Under the pieces are notes generated by a model. That model made no database searches and was not told the origin of the DNA. It saw nothing but the letters and a program-made list of their open reading frames with translations. Position numbers and translations under genes: made by a program. Positions 30,417 through 41,600 of a DNA stretch of 64,000 nt are shown here, one piece after another. Location of the stretch: positions 62,001 through 126,000 of the forward strand of contig JANFAH010000049.1 in the NCBI GenBank assembly GCA_024663395.1, given 5' to 3'. This DNA is from Pisolithus tinctorius (Eukaryota; Basidiomycota; Agaricomycetes; Boletales; Pisolithaceae). Position 1 is the stretch's first letter, and each line of letters opens with the position of its first letter.

Positions 30417-31318
30417 TTAGGAACGCGAGTGCAGAGATTCGGAAAATGCCATGCGCATAAGTTTAATAAAGCGATATATGTTCCCCGTTTCTTTGAGATC
30501 ATTCAAGAGGATGGGCAAGGTGGGGAGAGGGGGTGTGGTGGTGATCACTAAGTGAGTGTGTCAACATCTTTTGACAAGGCGAACAAGCGGAACAAACCGT
30601 TGTATGATGGAGCTGAAACGTCAAGAACAAAGCTGAATTCTCTATCTGGATTGGCTTCGTCCACATGCGAGAAGCGTATGAGAAGCTGGTCGGCTTCAAC
30701 TCCCTCTATGTGGCAGCATAAGCACGACTGGTAAGCCGCGAACTCCGTTACCACTTCCGCCGCGTGGGTACGGAGGATATCCTCCTCGCGCTGTCTTTCT
30801 GTAATGTTTCCATCTGTCAACCTGGATGGCTCAGCTCGAGAGGGAAATTCGCTTCACCTCGTCGAAGGGTTGAAGCGATTGCACGATATTGTTCAACCTC
30901 CGCATCTATAACAGCACATTGTTCGCGTATGGATGCGAGTTGGTGCTTGAGCGCAGAAACGGACTGCTCCGAATCTCTCCGTTCTTCCTGCTCCTTGCTG
31001 AGAACTGGGAACTGGTGAACGGAGACGAGGGGTAGGGAATAAGAGGGTAAGGGTACCTGCCAGCAACTCGATCTCCCTTAGCTTGCATTGGTTTGTCTCC
31101 GCCTCTACTGCTTGGATCCTCTCAGCGAGCCGCCTCTTGTCAGCTTCTTGTGCAGTTCTGTGCTTTGTAATCTCAGCGATGGCACGGTTGGTGTAGTGCG
31201 TGACGGCCTTGAGGAAATTGCCTGTCGATATCTCATACGCGGAGAGTCTTAGGTCGATTTGAGGGTTTGGTTCTGCGAGGACCGACGCGAGGTCGACGTG
31301 TGTGTGTCTCATGCTCAT
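30417..31318 (-). CDS. SPC25: Kinetochore protein Spc25 (Ndc80 complex)
   Basis: Spc25 pairs with Spc24 to dock the Ndc80 complex on the inner kinetochore. ATG 31316-31318 (MSMRHTHVDLASVL). The N-terminal two thirds are coiled coil: HRTAQEADKRRLAERIQAVE, then after an intron LSKEQEERRDSEQSVSALK and CAVIDAEVEQYRAIASTL. The globular C-terminus gives IEGVEADQLLIRFSHVDE and PDREFSFVLDVSAPSYN (about 30605-30700). After a 49-nt intron the terminal exon reads PPLPTLPILLNDLKETGNIYRFIK, ending TAA 30417-30419. The REFSFVLDVS and final F(I/L)K blocks match the Spc25 family. Without that last intron the frame would run into an aberrant tail. Divergent from the Dbf2-type kinase (155 bp). Confidence 0.88.
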
Positions 31319-31473
31319 GCTCGACCGTTCTGTACCTGCGATTGGACTAAATTACAAGACTTGGACGCGTTTGGGTCGCGCGTCGTTCACGTGACTTGGA
31401 AACCATGCATGCCGTGAACCGCTGCACCTCCATTCCCTATAGATCCCAATAGATATACCACGGGATCTTGGAG

Positions 31474-33316
31474 ATGGCAAAGAAAATCGCGACATCGCAC
31501 TATCGAGACATCCATATGGATACCGCCAAAGGAATAACGATGGGGCTTAGAGATATTCATATGGGAACAGCCAGAGGAGATCAGTGGAACGACGATATCA
31601 ACATGGACACCACTAAACAGGCCACGACTGTGAAAGCCACGGGGCTAAAGCTATGGGAGAGGGAGCTTCTGGAAAGCTCGGAAGTCAAGCGAAAGGCAAC
31701 GGTAGCTCAGCTTTGTACGAATTCTCTTCTGTCTTTTCAGTCTGGATCTTATCGCTGATTGTGGCTTTATTCGATCGAAGATTTTTTGGATTACTACTTT
31801 CAATGTTTGGGTTATCTTGCAGCAAGGAAGGAGAGACGAGCACGATTCGATGCGGATACGTCCAAACGTCAGCTGACAGCCCCAGAGTTCGCTGCAGAGT
31901 TCAAGTCTTACTGTGGACGTGAACGTGTGTTACTACGGAAGCGTCGCGCAAAACTCAGGGTCGAACAATTTCACATCATAGCGCAAGTCGGACAGGGTGG
32001 ATATGGCGAAGTGTTTTTGGCTAGAAAGCAGGAAACCGGGGAAGTATGCGCTCTAAAGAAGATGCGGAAGCGGACGTTGTCCAAGATGGATGAAGTACGT
32101 TGAATATCGCGACCATTGTATAATCGTTGATATCTTTTCAAGGTGAGACATGTTTTGGTAGAACGGGACATATTGACGGCAACCAAGACGCCTTGGCTCG
32201 TTCGCCTGCTCTACGCCTTTCAGGACTCTGAAAACGTGTACCTCGCGATGGAATATGTCCCTGGTGGTGATTTCAGAACTCTTCTCAACAACTCTGGAGT
32301 CTTGAAGGAGGAACACGCTCGATTTTACATAAGTGAAATGTTTGTTGCTGTGAACGAGCTTCATAAATTAGGTTACATCCATCGCGATTTGAAGCCTGAG
32401 GTTTGTTTCTTAGAAATGTCGCTCATTATGTGCATTCCATACTTACGAACCACAGAACTTCCTGGTGGATGGCACCGGTCACGTCAAGTTGACTGACTTC
32501 GGCTTGGCTACGGGTGCTCTGAACCCAAAGCGAATCGAATCTCTGAAAATAAAGCTGGACAAAGTCAAGGACAATCAAGTCGTATATCGGTCCACGCTTG
32601 AGAGGCGATCGATATACCGTTCTATCAGGCGCGAAGATCCCCGTTATGCGGATTCCATCGTGGGGTCCCCCGATTACATGGCACCTGAGGTTCTACGCGG
32701 CAAGCCATACACTTACTCCGTGGATTATTGGTCTTTGGGATGTATCTTTTTCGAATTCCTGGCTGGATTCCCTCCGTTTAGCGGAAGCACACCTGAAGAA
32801 ACCTGGACTAACCTTAAAAATTGGACGAAGGTGCTGCGAAGACCGGAATATGACAAACCAGAGGACCTCATTTTCAACTTGACGGACATTGCTTGGGATG
32901 CCGTAACAAGGTGAGAGGTTTGAAGTCTTATTGATGCTTTTTAAACCGCGCCATTTAGGCTTATTTCGCACTCAAGCGTCCGCTACTCGTCGCTGACGCA
33001 GGTAGCTGGACATCCGTTTTTTGATGGCGTCAAGTGGGAGGACCTACGTTCTACTCGTGCTCCGTTCGTTCCGGCATTAGACTCGGAGATCGACACAGGT
33101 TATTATGACGATTTCACGTCCCCAGAAGATATGGCAAAGTATGCTGAGGTGCAGGAGAAACAGAAGAATGTGGAGAAGGTTCGAGAGAAGGATGAGCCGA
33201 CCTCCAGAGGAGTGTGGGTGGGTTTCACGTTCGGTAAGAATGGCCCGAGTAACAGGCTTCTGGCGGCCATGGATGACACGGGTCGTGAGGACGGTGCTCT
33301 AGCAACGATATTTTAA
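31474..33316 (+). CDS. DBF2: NDR-family kinase Dbf2/Sid2 (MEN/SIN)
   Basis: AGC kinase of the NDR/LATS group that with Mob1 drives mitotic exit and septation. First ATG in frame is 31474 ([15 protein letters not shown]); upstream exons cannot be excluded. The N-terminal Mob-binding region reads [15 protein letters not shown], then after an intron [20 protein letters not shown]. Kinase core: glycine loop [11 protein letters not shown] (about 31993), VCALKKM Lys (about 32047), YIHRDLKPE plus NFLVDG across an intron (about 32375-32470), DFGLATG (about 32492). A long activation-segment insert of about 45 residues, typical of NDR kinases, comes before [14 protein letters not shown] (about 32655). 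The hydrophobic motif WVGFTFGK with its Thr is at about 33218. TAA 33314-33316. The activation-loop form and GGDFRTLL fit Dbf2/Sid2 better than Cbk1/Orb6. Confidence 0.88.
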
Positions 33317-33481
33317 CTGATGTAGTGCTACCATTTGTGCTGCCTTGATCTTGGTTACTCATGGGGAATTACATAAGCCATTGGAAAGGAAAGTTTCAAA
33401 CTCCGTCAAGCTGCCACTGCTTTGACCTCGAACCTGCTCAGCTGCGACGCCTACCCCATCTGTCAAAGTTATTCGACTAAG

Positions 33482-35199
33482 ATGAGCCTGCACGACAACG
33501 AAGATCTTGTCAATTACGAGGACGAGGACGACGTTGTTCCTAACGGAGCTGCTGCTACGAACGGGGCTGGCGTGTCAGCAACGGCAGATGTTGATGCGGA
33601 AAAAGAGAAGAAAAACTTCTCAGGCATACATTCCACTGGTTTCAGGTATGAATTATGTGTTCTTCTTCGGGGGCTTGTACTGACCTCAGCGTTAATGCAC
33701 AGGGACTTCCTACTTAAACCTGAATTGTTGCGTGCGATCAGTGATTTGGGTTTCGAGCATCCCTCCGAAGGTATGCTCTTCATCCAAGTCAATGCTACGG
33801 TCTAACTAATTTAAATGGCAATGCAGTTCAACAAGAATGTATTCCTCAGGCAGTTTTGGGCATGGATGTCCTTTGTCAGGCAAAGTCGGGTCATGGCAAG
33901 ACTGCCGTCTTTGTACTTGCGACTCTCCAGCAGTTGGAGCCTGTGAACGGAGAAGTATCCGTCATCGTCCTCTGCCATACCAGGGAACTTGCGTTCCAAA
34001 TAAAAAACGAGTATACACGGTTCGCGAAGTATATGCCCGACGTCCGCGTCCATACTTTCTATGGAGGCACTCCCGTCCAGAAAGACGCAGAATTACTTCG
34101 TGACAGGAACCGGTGCCCCCACATCGTCGTAGCCACTCCAGGTCGGCTGAACGCTCTCGTCAGGGACAAAATTCTGGACGCAAAGAATGTGAAACACTTC
34201 ACGTTGGACGAGTGTGACAAAATGCTTGAGCAACTTGGTCAGTCCCAAGGGGAATTCGGCTACTTCCGATGTCTTCGCTCGCCCCTACAGAATCTAACTG
34301 CCCTCGCCTCTTCTCCGCCCTGCAGACATGCGCCGAGATGTTCAAGAGATATTCCGAGCGACTCCTCACCACAAGCAAGTTATGATGTTCAGTGCTACGT
34401 TGTCGAAGGAGATTCGGGTCACTTGCAAGAAGTTCATGGCGAACGCAAGTTTTCTTTCGTCTTGATTCCGCATCGTTATTCTTAGTTGTTTTGACAGCCG
34501 CTTGAAATATTCGTCGACGACGAGACTAAGTTGACTTTGCACGGCTTGCAACAACATTACGTCAAACTGGAGGAGAATGGCAAGAACAGGAAGCTGAATG
34601 AGCTGTTGGACACGCTTGAATTCAACCAGGTAGTTATTTATTGATTCGATGGAGTTGTTTATTCTCACATGGGACACAGGTCGTGATCTTCGTAAAATCA
34701 GTCGCGCGAGCAATTGAGTTGGACAAGTTGCTGGTGTCGTGCAACTTCCCCTCCATCAGCATCCATTCCGGCCTCGCACAGGAAGAACGGTAGGAACTAC
34801 ACCATTGCTACCAAATCTTTCTTCTCATTGTGTTGAAGTATCAAGCGTTACACGGCTTTCAAGGCTTTTGAAAAGCGGATACTTGTTGCCACCGATATTT
34901 TCGGTCGTGGCATTGATGTGGAACGAGTGAACATAGTGGTGAACTATGACTGCCCTCCAGATGCAGATAGTTATCTCCACCGGGTCGGCCGTGCGGGACG
35001 CTTTGGCACTAAAGGCCTTGCTATTACCTTTGTCTCCAGCGAGAGTGATCAGCAGGTGATGGCAGCTATTCAATCTCGCTTCGAAGTTGCTGTTCCAGAG
35101 TTGCCAGAGCATATCGATCCTGCCAGCTATAGTAAGTTTCCGTTGCTGTTAGGTCTATTGCTCCGCTAATGGGTTTGCAATTGTGTAGTGACGTCATAA
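33482..35199 (+). CDS. SUB2: DECD-box RNA helicase Sub2/UAP56
   Basis: TREX-complex ATPase for spliceosome assembly and mRNA export. ATG 33482 ([17 protein letters not shown]). Q motif [15 protein letters not shown] (about 33755-33855), motif [10 protein letters not shown] (about 33883), PTREL-like CHTRELAFQ (about 33973), ATPGRL (about 34133), motif II DECD at about 34207-34218, SAT after an intron (about 34390), VIFVKS (about 34682), [15 protein letters not shown] (about 34890) and [13 protein letters not shown] (about 34980). The true C-terminus comes from splicing at about 35131 into a tiny last exon giving SYMTS, TAA 35197-35199. Motif I has His where UAP56/Sub2 usually have Met or Leu. 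The gene is intact and is the last host gene before the transposon stack. Confidence 0.94.
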
Positions 35200-35782
35200 T
35201 CAGTTACATAACTCACAGTATGATTGCAATTTGTGTTCCTTAGTTTCCTATGTCAAATGTGTGTAGTGATATACTTCGTCTGAGCTTTCTGCTTTATATT
35301 AACTGTGGACTATGAGCCTCAATTGTGCTGTCCTTGCTACAAGCACAGAACCATTATGTGAAGTAGTTTTTTGGGTTACACTGAGGTCTGTGGAAAGTGC
35401 AAAAGTCAGTTTTTCCCTTTGAAAACTGCCAGGAAGAATCCCTAGACATGTTTGGTAGTTAGTGCTGTTAGTTGGGGCTTGTGCTCAAATCACCAAACCC
35501 TTGTTGAATGGCTCCTGCAACTGATTGAGGATGTCATATCCATGGCACAGAATAAGGCTGTTTTGCATGGCAGGCACCTTGTTTACTGTGTTCATGTTCA
35601 CACCCAATATTCAACCCCACAATGCCTTAGAACATATTTCTTCATAGCTAGAAGACTAGAGACTTGAGACATTGCACATGGTGCCACAATGCCTTATAAC
35701 ATACATCTTTGTAGGTAGAAGATTAGAGATTTGGAGTAACAGTGCCCTGCTGATATGTATCCAAGCCAATGTCAATAAGATC
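35200..35782. other. Boundary spacer between Sub2 and the retrotransposon stack
   Basis: 583 bp with no recognisable gene. It contains an imperfect direct repeat at 35617-35668 and 35684-35735, and AT-rich, CpG-poor sequence similar in texture to element C. It may be an older transposon relic plus the Sub2 3' untranslated region. Confidence 0.5.
35617..35735. repeat. Imperfect 52-bp direct repeat pair
   Basis: Two copies starting CCACAATGCCTTA at 35617 and 35684 align over about 52 bp with scattered substitutions, separated by 15 bp. They look like a local duplication in decayed DNA; no function is inferred. Confidence 0.6.
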
Positions 35783-36081
35783 TGTCATGACCCTGCCCAG
35801 ACCACCCCAGACTGGCTCTACCCTGGTCTCAACCAGTCCCATCCAACCCTTGCCCCAGTCCTGGCCTTAACCCTTTGACCCAGAAACGTGTTAGCTCATG
35901 AGGCACTGCAAGGCAGTGCCCAGTCAAGTTGTCCTCTCAGTTGGTACTGGGCCAGTGTAACACCCAGCCCAGCCACATGTCCTGCCCTGGTTCCTGGTAA
36001 TCCCTTGTTCATAGTCTTTGCTTGATAAGATTCTTTGTAACACTACTTACCAATGTGTTTACCAATCATTGCTGTACCGGC
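35783..36081 (+). repeat. 5' LTR of element C, left half
   Basis: Starts TGTCATGACC at 35783 and is cut at 36081 by a B-family LTR insertion. The flanks CCGGC (36077-36081) and CCAGC (45879-45883) form a 5-bp target duplication with one G/A difference at a CpG. The other half is at 45879-46171. Confidence 0.72.
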
Positions 36082-36343
36082 TGTCATGACCATGACACCA
36101 GTGTAAGCCCCTAACACCTACTCCGCCCTCCTCCAACATGTTCCCACACTTCTCTGCCCTCTTCCGACATGTTCCCATGCTTCTCCACCCTCCTCCGACG
36201 TGTTCCTGCACTCCTCTGACCCTCCCGACACATCTCCACACCTCTCTGAGGTCCCCTGTCCATGTTCTGACCAACTCTGCTCAACTCCGCCCTAAGGTTG
36301 GTCACATGGGCTGTTGGACTTGTGGCCCTGCATTCTAGATAGG
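36082..36343 (-). repeat. B-family solo LTR copy (i), first segment
   Basis: Starts TGTCATGACC at 36082 and is interrupted at 36343 by element A1. It continues at 44466-44688 and 45521-45878, where it ends TTTGACA. Removing the insertions leaves about 833 bp, close to the uninterrupted B LTRs at 44689-45520 (832 bp) and 51349-52163 (815 bp). As displayed on the plus strand it runs 5'-to-3' opposite to those two copies. Confidence 0.8.
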
Positions 36344-37057
36344 TGTCAAGTCCGGGCCTACTCCGATCAACTCTGACGCTTAACAAGGTCTAGAGAAGGG
36401 TCTGGAAGCAAGTCCGACACAGAAGAACAGAACTCCGACTAGCGGAGTGGTGGCAGGAACGAAGTCCGCCGAGACAGAGGCGGAGCAGAGTGAGGGCGTC
36501 GGGTTTAGCTCGTGCACTACCCCCTTGCACGATCTCAGCCCTCGTATTTCAGAGGGAGAGTACAGACGGATAGTCAGAGATAACTCCGACAGACAGAAGA
36601 CGGAATCAGAGGGAGTAGGAACTAAGTTGATATTCGTACTGAAGAACAGCGGAGTACAGTACATGCTTTTATACTGCTACGGAGGTACAGTAACCGGAAT
36701 CGGAACTGACATATGGAGACTCATAAATTTTCAAGTAAAATTTCCTGGATGACGAATGAAGGGTAGATGGAGGACATATGAACGGGTAACACAGAACATC
36801 TAGAAAAGGAAATAGTCCAGACGCTGGACCATGCGGTGAGCGCACTGCAGAGTACCTGACTGCGAAGGTAGTCACATGACCCCTCAGAGAACGGACTGCT
36901 TGGTCCGGTAGGAGAGTAACACAAGTCCAACAACAGTCAGAGCGGAGATGGTTCGTAGATGACAGAAGGTGGGCGGAGTTGGTGCAGAGTGAGCGAATGA
37001 CTGGCGGAAAAGGTTGCGGAGTGAGTAAAGACCTATGACAAACGCACGGTTATGACA
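36344..37057 (-). repeat. 3' LTR of element A1
   Basis: 714 bp, TGTCAAGTCC...GGTTATGACA as read on the plus strand. It abuts the polypurine tract complement at 37058-37070 (a run of C on the plus strand). Confidence 0.92.
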
Positions 37058-37250
37058 GTGCCCCCCCCTTAGGGCCTGAACCCCTGAAGGCCATATGTAT
37101 GGAATGAGATCAACACGAGTTGATCATTTGAAATTACTTTGATGCCTCGAGGATAATGGCTTTAGCCACGGTGGAGCTCCGTCAGAGTTCGAAGTACCAC
37201 TTAAAAACATGTGTTAGGGTACTGAACCTTCGTCCTGTCCTCCCATCATC

Positions 37251-38492
37251 ATGCCTTCCCAGCGCCAGAGCAACACCCCCCAGCCAACCCCTGGCCACGT
37301 CCGCGACTACTCTCAAGTCGCGGATGAAGAACTGGTCGTCCTCACTGACAACTCCACCGACACCGAGCGGGAGAAGTCCATGGAGAAGGCGCGCCGACGA
37401 GAGGAGACCGAGCGGAGAGAGAGAGAACGCGAAGCAGAGTGCAAGGCCAAGCGTGAGGAGGCCAAGAGGCAGAAGGCAGAGGAGGAGAGGTTGGAGGCAG
37501 AGCAGAGGAAGAGAGCGGAGGAGGAAGAGGAGGCTCAAAGGAAGAAGGTGGCAGAGGAGGAGGCAGAAAGGCAGAGGCAGAGGGCCTCTGCGGAGAGGGC
37601 CCAGGCCAGGCGAGACGAGGCCACACAGAGGTGAGTGGCGGAGTACTGTGAGTCAGGTGGAGCTGACTCAATTTTTATTTTTTATGTTTTGACCTTACCC
37701 TACCTCAGGTTAACCGGCGCGGTGTACGACGTCAACACCACCCAGAAGGTCCCTGGGGCCTCTGTGGTGGTCACCACGACCAGAAGGGCCCCCTGCACTC
37801 GCTGTATAGCGAGTCTGACAGCAGGGCAGTGCGAGCCGGGACAAGGTAAAACCAGGGCCTGCATGCCCTGTCACAACAAGAAGAAGACCTGCAGTTGGAC
37901 GCAGGAAGAGGTGGCGGTGGGGCCCTCGTGGAAGAGAGCAGGGACGGGGAGCTCCCGAGGAGAGAAGAAGAAGAGGACACAAGGAAAGGGAAAGGAGAAA
38001 GCGACAGAGATGGAGGAAGCGGATGATGAGCGGGAGGTAGGCGGAGAAGACAAGCCAGCGACCCCCCTCGAGGGTCCCTCAGGGGCAGGGGTACACATGC
38101 GGTGGGTGGAATGGGAGAGGGAGCGGCAGCTGCAGGCCATGGAGAGGCAGGCCAAAGCGCATGAGACCGCTGCGCTGGCCTTTGAGAGGATGGCAGAGGC
38201 AGCGGAGCGGATGGCAGTGGCTGCAGAGCGGACCGCCAATGAGTGGGTGCTGTACCGTGCCTGGGCAGAGTGGGCAGAGATGAGGAGGAGGGAGGATGCA
38301 CGAGAGGCCAGGATGGCTGAGCTCGAGCGCAGTGGTGGGGGATGGAAGAGACCTCAGTCAGAGGCGGAGGACAAGAACGAGGAAGCGGACGAAGGTGCAG
38401 AGGGGGATAACGAGGAAGAGGAAGATGTCGGAGGGGAGAAGGAAGGCGGAGAAGAACAGGAGGGTGGCAGAGAACAAGCGATGGAAGAGTAG
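37251..38492 (+). CDS. Antisense gene of element A1: coiled coil plus Zn2Cys6-like cysteine cluster
   Basis: Lies between pol and the 3' LTR but on the opposite strand. Exon 1, 37251-37630 (MPSQRQSNTPQPTPGHVRDY), ends in about 85 residues of Glu/Arg/Ala-rich coiled coil. A 78-nt GT-AG intron, 37631-37708, joins in frame to exon 2, 37709-38492, giving 387 residues. Exon 2 carries cysteines at residues about 156-188 with spacing C-x2-C-x8-C-x9-C-x2-C-x6-C (CTRC...CMPCHNKKKTC), reminiscent of fungal Zn2Cys6 DNA-binding clusters. A basic patch, a second amphipathic Ala/Glu/Arg helix (EAAERMAVAAERTANEW) and an acidic C-terminus follow. The open frame survives splicing although gag and pol in the same element are broken. 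Homologues occupy the same place in C, E (exon 1 only) and A2. I know no function; a DNA-binding, self-regulatory or anti-silencing role is a guess. Confidence 0.72.
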
Positions 38493-38507
38493 AGTAGTTT
38501 TGTTTTT

Positions 38508-38531
38508 CTTTTCTTTTTTTTTTTTTTTTTT
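38508..38531 (+). other. T-rich tract between convergent antisense gene and pol
   Basis: A near-pure T/C run immediately downstream of the antisense stop codon. Element A2 has the equivalent A/G-only run of 44 nt at 62310-62353. It lies where both element genes must end, so it may help 3' end formation, or it may be a second polypurine tract for the pol-sense strand. Confidence 0.5.
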
Positions 38532-38692
38532 GTCTTTAGTTTGTATATTTTTGTACTACTACGAAATAGACTTGTGACTTTTGTTCATGACTCTGAGAAG
38601 TGAAATAGACAAGCGGAGAAAATGCTAAGGTACTTAAGGTAGTTCGGTGAGGGGCGGAGTTGGCCAGCGGAGGAAGGTTATGTGGGCGGAGT

Positions 38693-41600
38693 TTATGGTG
38701 GAGGTTGGTATGGGCCAGGTTTGTGCGGATAGCGTTCATGGAAAGCAGAAACTATGTTGGAAGTGTGATCTAGCTCAGTTGCAAGCAACCAAGAGGTTTC
38801 TTCGTTGGTGTTCTTGTAACCAGCCCAGCGGACCAGGTACAAGAGTTGACAGTGGCGGCAGCGGCAGTCCACCTTAGAGTCGAGTATCTCTGATACTTCG
38901 TACTCAAGGTCACCATCGACATCCACCGGCGGAGGCAGAGGTTGTTGTCGGTTTGGGAAAGGGTTAGCCGCTGCGGCTTCCAGTTGTGAGACATGGAAGA
39001 CCGGATGTACCGAGTGCATAGAGTCAGGGAGCTTAAGGGTGACGGAGTGCATACCTGGCCTGGCCAAGATGGTGAATGGACCTAAGTACTTTTCGGAGAG
39101 TTTTTCCGAAGGGCGAGTGGAGCGGAAGTACTTGGCTTTGACGTAGGCCTGTTCTCCAACCTTGAACTCAGGCGGAGGTATGCATTTGGCATCTGCTGGA
39201 CCCTGGTAGCACTGTTGAGTGGCGGACATTTCGGAGCAGAGGAAATCATGAAGGGCGGAGAGCTCGATGATGTAGTCGTGAGCCCTCGGAGAGGTAAAGT
39301 CTTGGTCAGGGACCACAGACAAGTTTGGATGGTATCCCTTGTTAGCGAAGAAGGGAGACTCCAGTAGTCGCACTTGGTGCGTTGTTGAAAGCGAACTCCA
39401 CTAGAGGTAAGAGCTCCGCCCAATTGTCTTGTTGGTAGTTACAGTAGACACGAAGGTACTGCTCGAGGGTCTGGTTCGTTTGCTCGGTCTGGCCATCGCC
39501 TTCTGGGTGGTAACCCGAAGTGAAGTGAAGGCGCATATCGAGGGCCTTTCCTAGAGAGTGGAAGAAGTGTGAGATGAACTCGGGACCTCTGTCGGAGGTG
39601 ACATTAGCTGGTACTCCGTGCTTGGAGAAGACATGGGCTAGGAAGAGCTTAGCGAGTTCGGCGGAGGTGACGGAGTCGTGGGTGGGGATGAACACCGCTT
39701 GCTTTGAGAGGCGGTCCACTACCACGAGTATGGCGGAGTAGCCATCGGAGTTGGGGAGGTGTTCGATGAAGTCCATGGAGATTGAGTTCCAAGGTCTCTC
39801 TGGGATGGGGAGTTGCTTCAGTAGACCATAAGGGCGGTGATGCGGAGTTTTGCTCCATCCACAGGCGGTGCAAGACCTGACGTATTCCTTTACATCGGAG
39901 CAGAGGTTGGGCCACACGTAGTCCCTGCAGACGAGTTCTAAGGTGCAGTTTTGCCCGAAATGGCCTGCTAGAGGATGATCATGCTTGAACCAAAGCACTT
40001 GAAGGCGGAGATCATCAATGTCAGGGACAAAGATGCGACCGTCAAGGTGGAGTAGGCCGTTGGAGTCCAAGGACCACCGAGGCTTAGTCGGAGTTGGAAG
40101 ATGGCTGGCGGAGACAGGGTCGGATGGTAGGGCAGAGATGATGTCGGAGTGCAAGCACTCAACATCGAAGACCATGGTGGCATGGAGCACAGGTGCCATG
40201 AGGGTAGTGGTACAGAGGGATGATGCGAGTTGCTCCTGTGTAAACATAGGGCGGAGATTGTGAGGATTTACCTGCGCGTAGTCCCTATCCCCCCCTTTTG
40301 GGTAGACATCCCAATGTCGCATAAGTGCGTCGGGTTTGGCTCCTAAGCGGCCAGGTCGGAAGCGGATGGAAAGATTAAACTGGGAAAGGTACTCCGACCA
40401 GCGGGCCTGTCGACGGGTGAGAACCTTAGAGGTGGAAAAGTACTCAAGGTTTTTGTGGTCTGTCACCATGTCGACAGGTAAGGCGGAGCCTTCTAAGTAA
40501 TGCCGCCAATGGTGGAAGGCCTTGAAGATAGCCAACAGCTCCTTGTCATGGGTATCATAGTTGAGTTCTGGCGTGGTCATGGTGCGGGAGTAGAAAGTGA
40601 CTGGGTGGAGTTCACCGTCAGAGCAGGTGATCGACAAAATGCCAGCAATGGCATAGTCAGAGGCATCAGTTTCCACTGTAAGCGGAGCGTCAGGGACCCA
40701 ATGAGTGAGAATGGGAGTGGAGCTGAAGGCATCCTTCAGGCGGAGGAAAGCGGAGCAGCACTCCTTGGAAAAGTTCCAAGGAGCACCCTTTCGCATGAGG
40801 CAAGTGAGTGGAACGACGATGTCGGAGTAGTTATTAATGAATCGTCTATAGAAATTTGCGAAACCAAGGAAAGACTGGATGTCTTGCACCTTCTGCGGCT
40901 CAGGCCAGTCACAGACTGCCTGAACCATCTCAGCGGACATGGTGAGACCAGAGGGAGAAAGAACATAACCGAGGTACTCGACGGAGTTGGAGTGAAACTC
41001 ACACTTCTCTGGCTTGGCATAAAGACCATGCTTTCGAAGGCGGTGGAGTACCTCTTTTACGTGTTCGCGATGCGACTCCATGTCCTGCAAATAGATTAAG
41101 ATGTCATTGAGGTACACCACAACGCAGACATCGAGCATGTCTGCAAAGATGCTATTGACGAATCACTGGAAGGCCACAGGCACGTTAGTCAGACCAAATG
41201 GCATTACCCACCACTCGTAAGAACCATAACGAGTGCGGAATGCTGTTTTCCATTCATCTCCATCTGCAATGCGGACTAGATGATAGGCATGGCAGAGGTC
41301 GATCTTGGTATAGACTTTAGCGTGGCTTGGGGAGTCAAGTAGGTCGGAAATGAGCGGCAGCAGATAGCAGTCTTTTTTTGTGATTTTGTTGAGTCCTCGA
41401 TAGTCTACACAGAGGCGGAGTGAACCGTCCTTCTTCTTTACAAAGAGGACAGGGGCACCGTGAGTGGAGGTGGACTGCTTGATGAAACTGTAGCCAAGAT
41501 GCTTGTCAATGAAGGTGCGGAGAGCTTCAAGCTCTGGCGGAGAAAGAGAGTAGATCGTGCCAATGGGCGGAGAAGCTCCTTCCTCAAGGTCAATCTTGAG

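Noticed and set aside
36082..36300. CRISPR-like or satellite array in the B LTR
   Set aside because: The repeated GGAGG-AGGGCGGAG texture is internal low-complexity LTR sequence without regular spacers; no CRISPR is expected in a fungal nucleus.
37342..37671. Proline-rich minus-strand protein opposite antisense exon 1 (similar frames at 37771-38301 and 62552-63124)
   Set aside because: It is a shadow of the Glu/Arg-rich coiled-coil codons on the other strand, with no start or splice support.
37251..38492. Envelope gene of a retrovirus-like element
   Set aside because: The extra gene is antisense to gag-pol and has no signal peptide or transmembrane helix; it is coiled coil plus a cysteine cluster.
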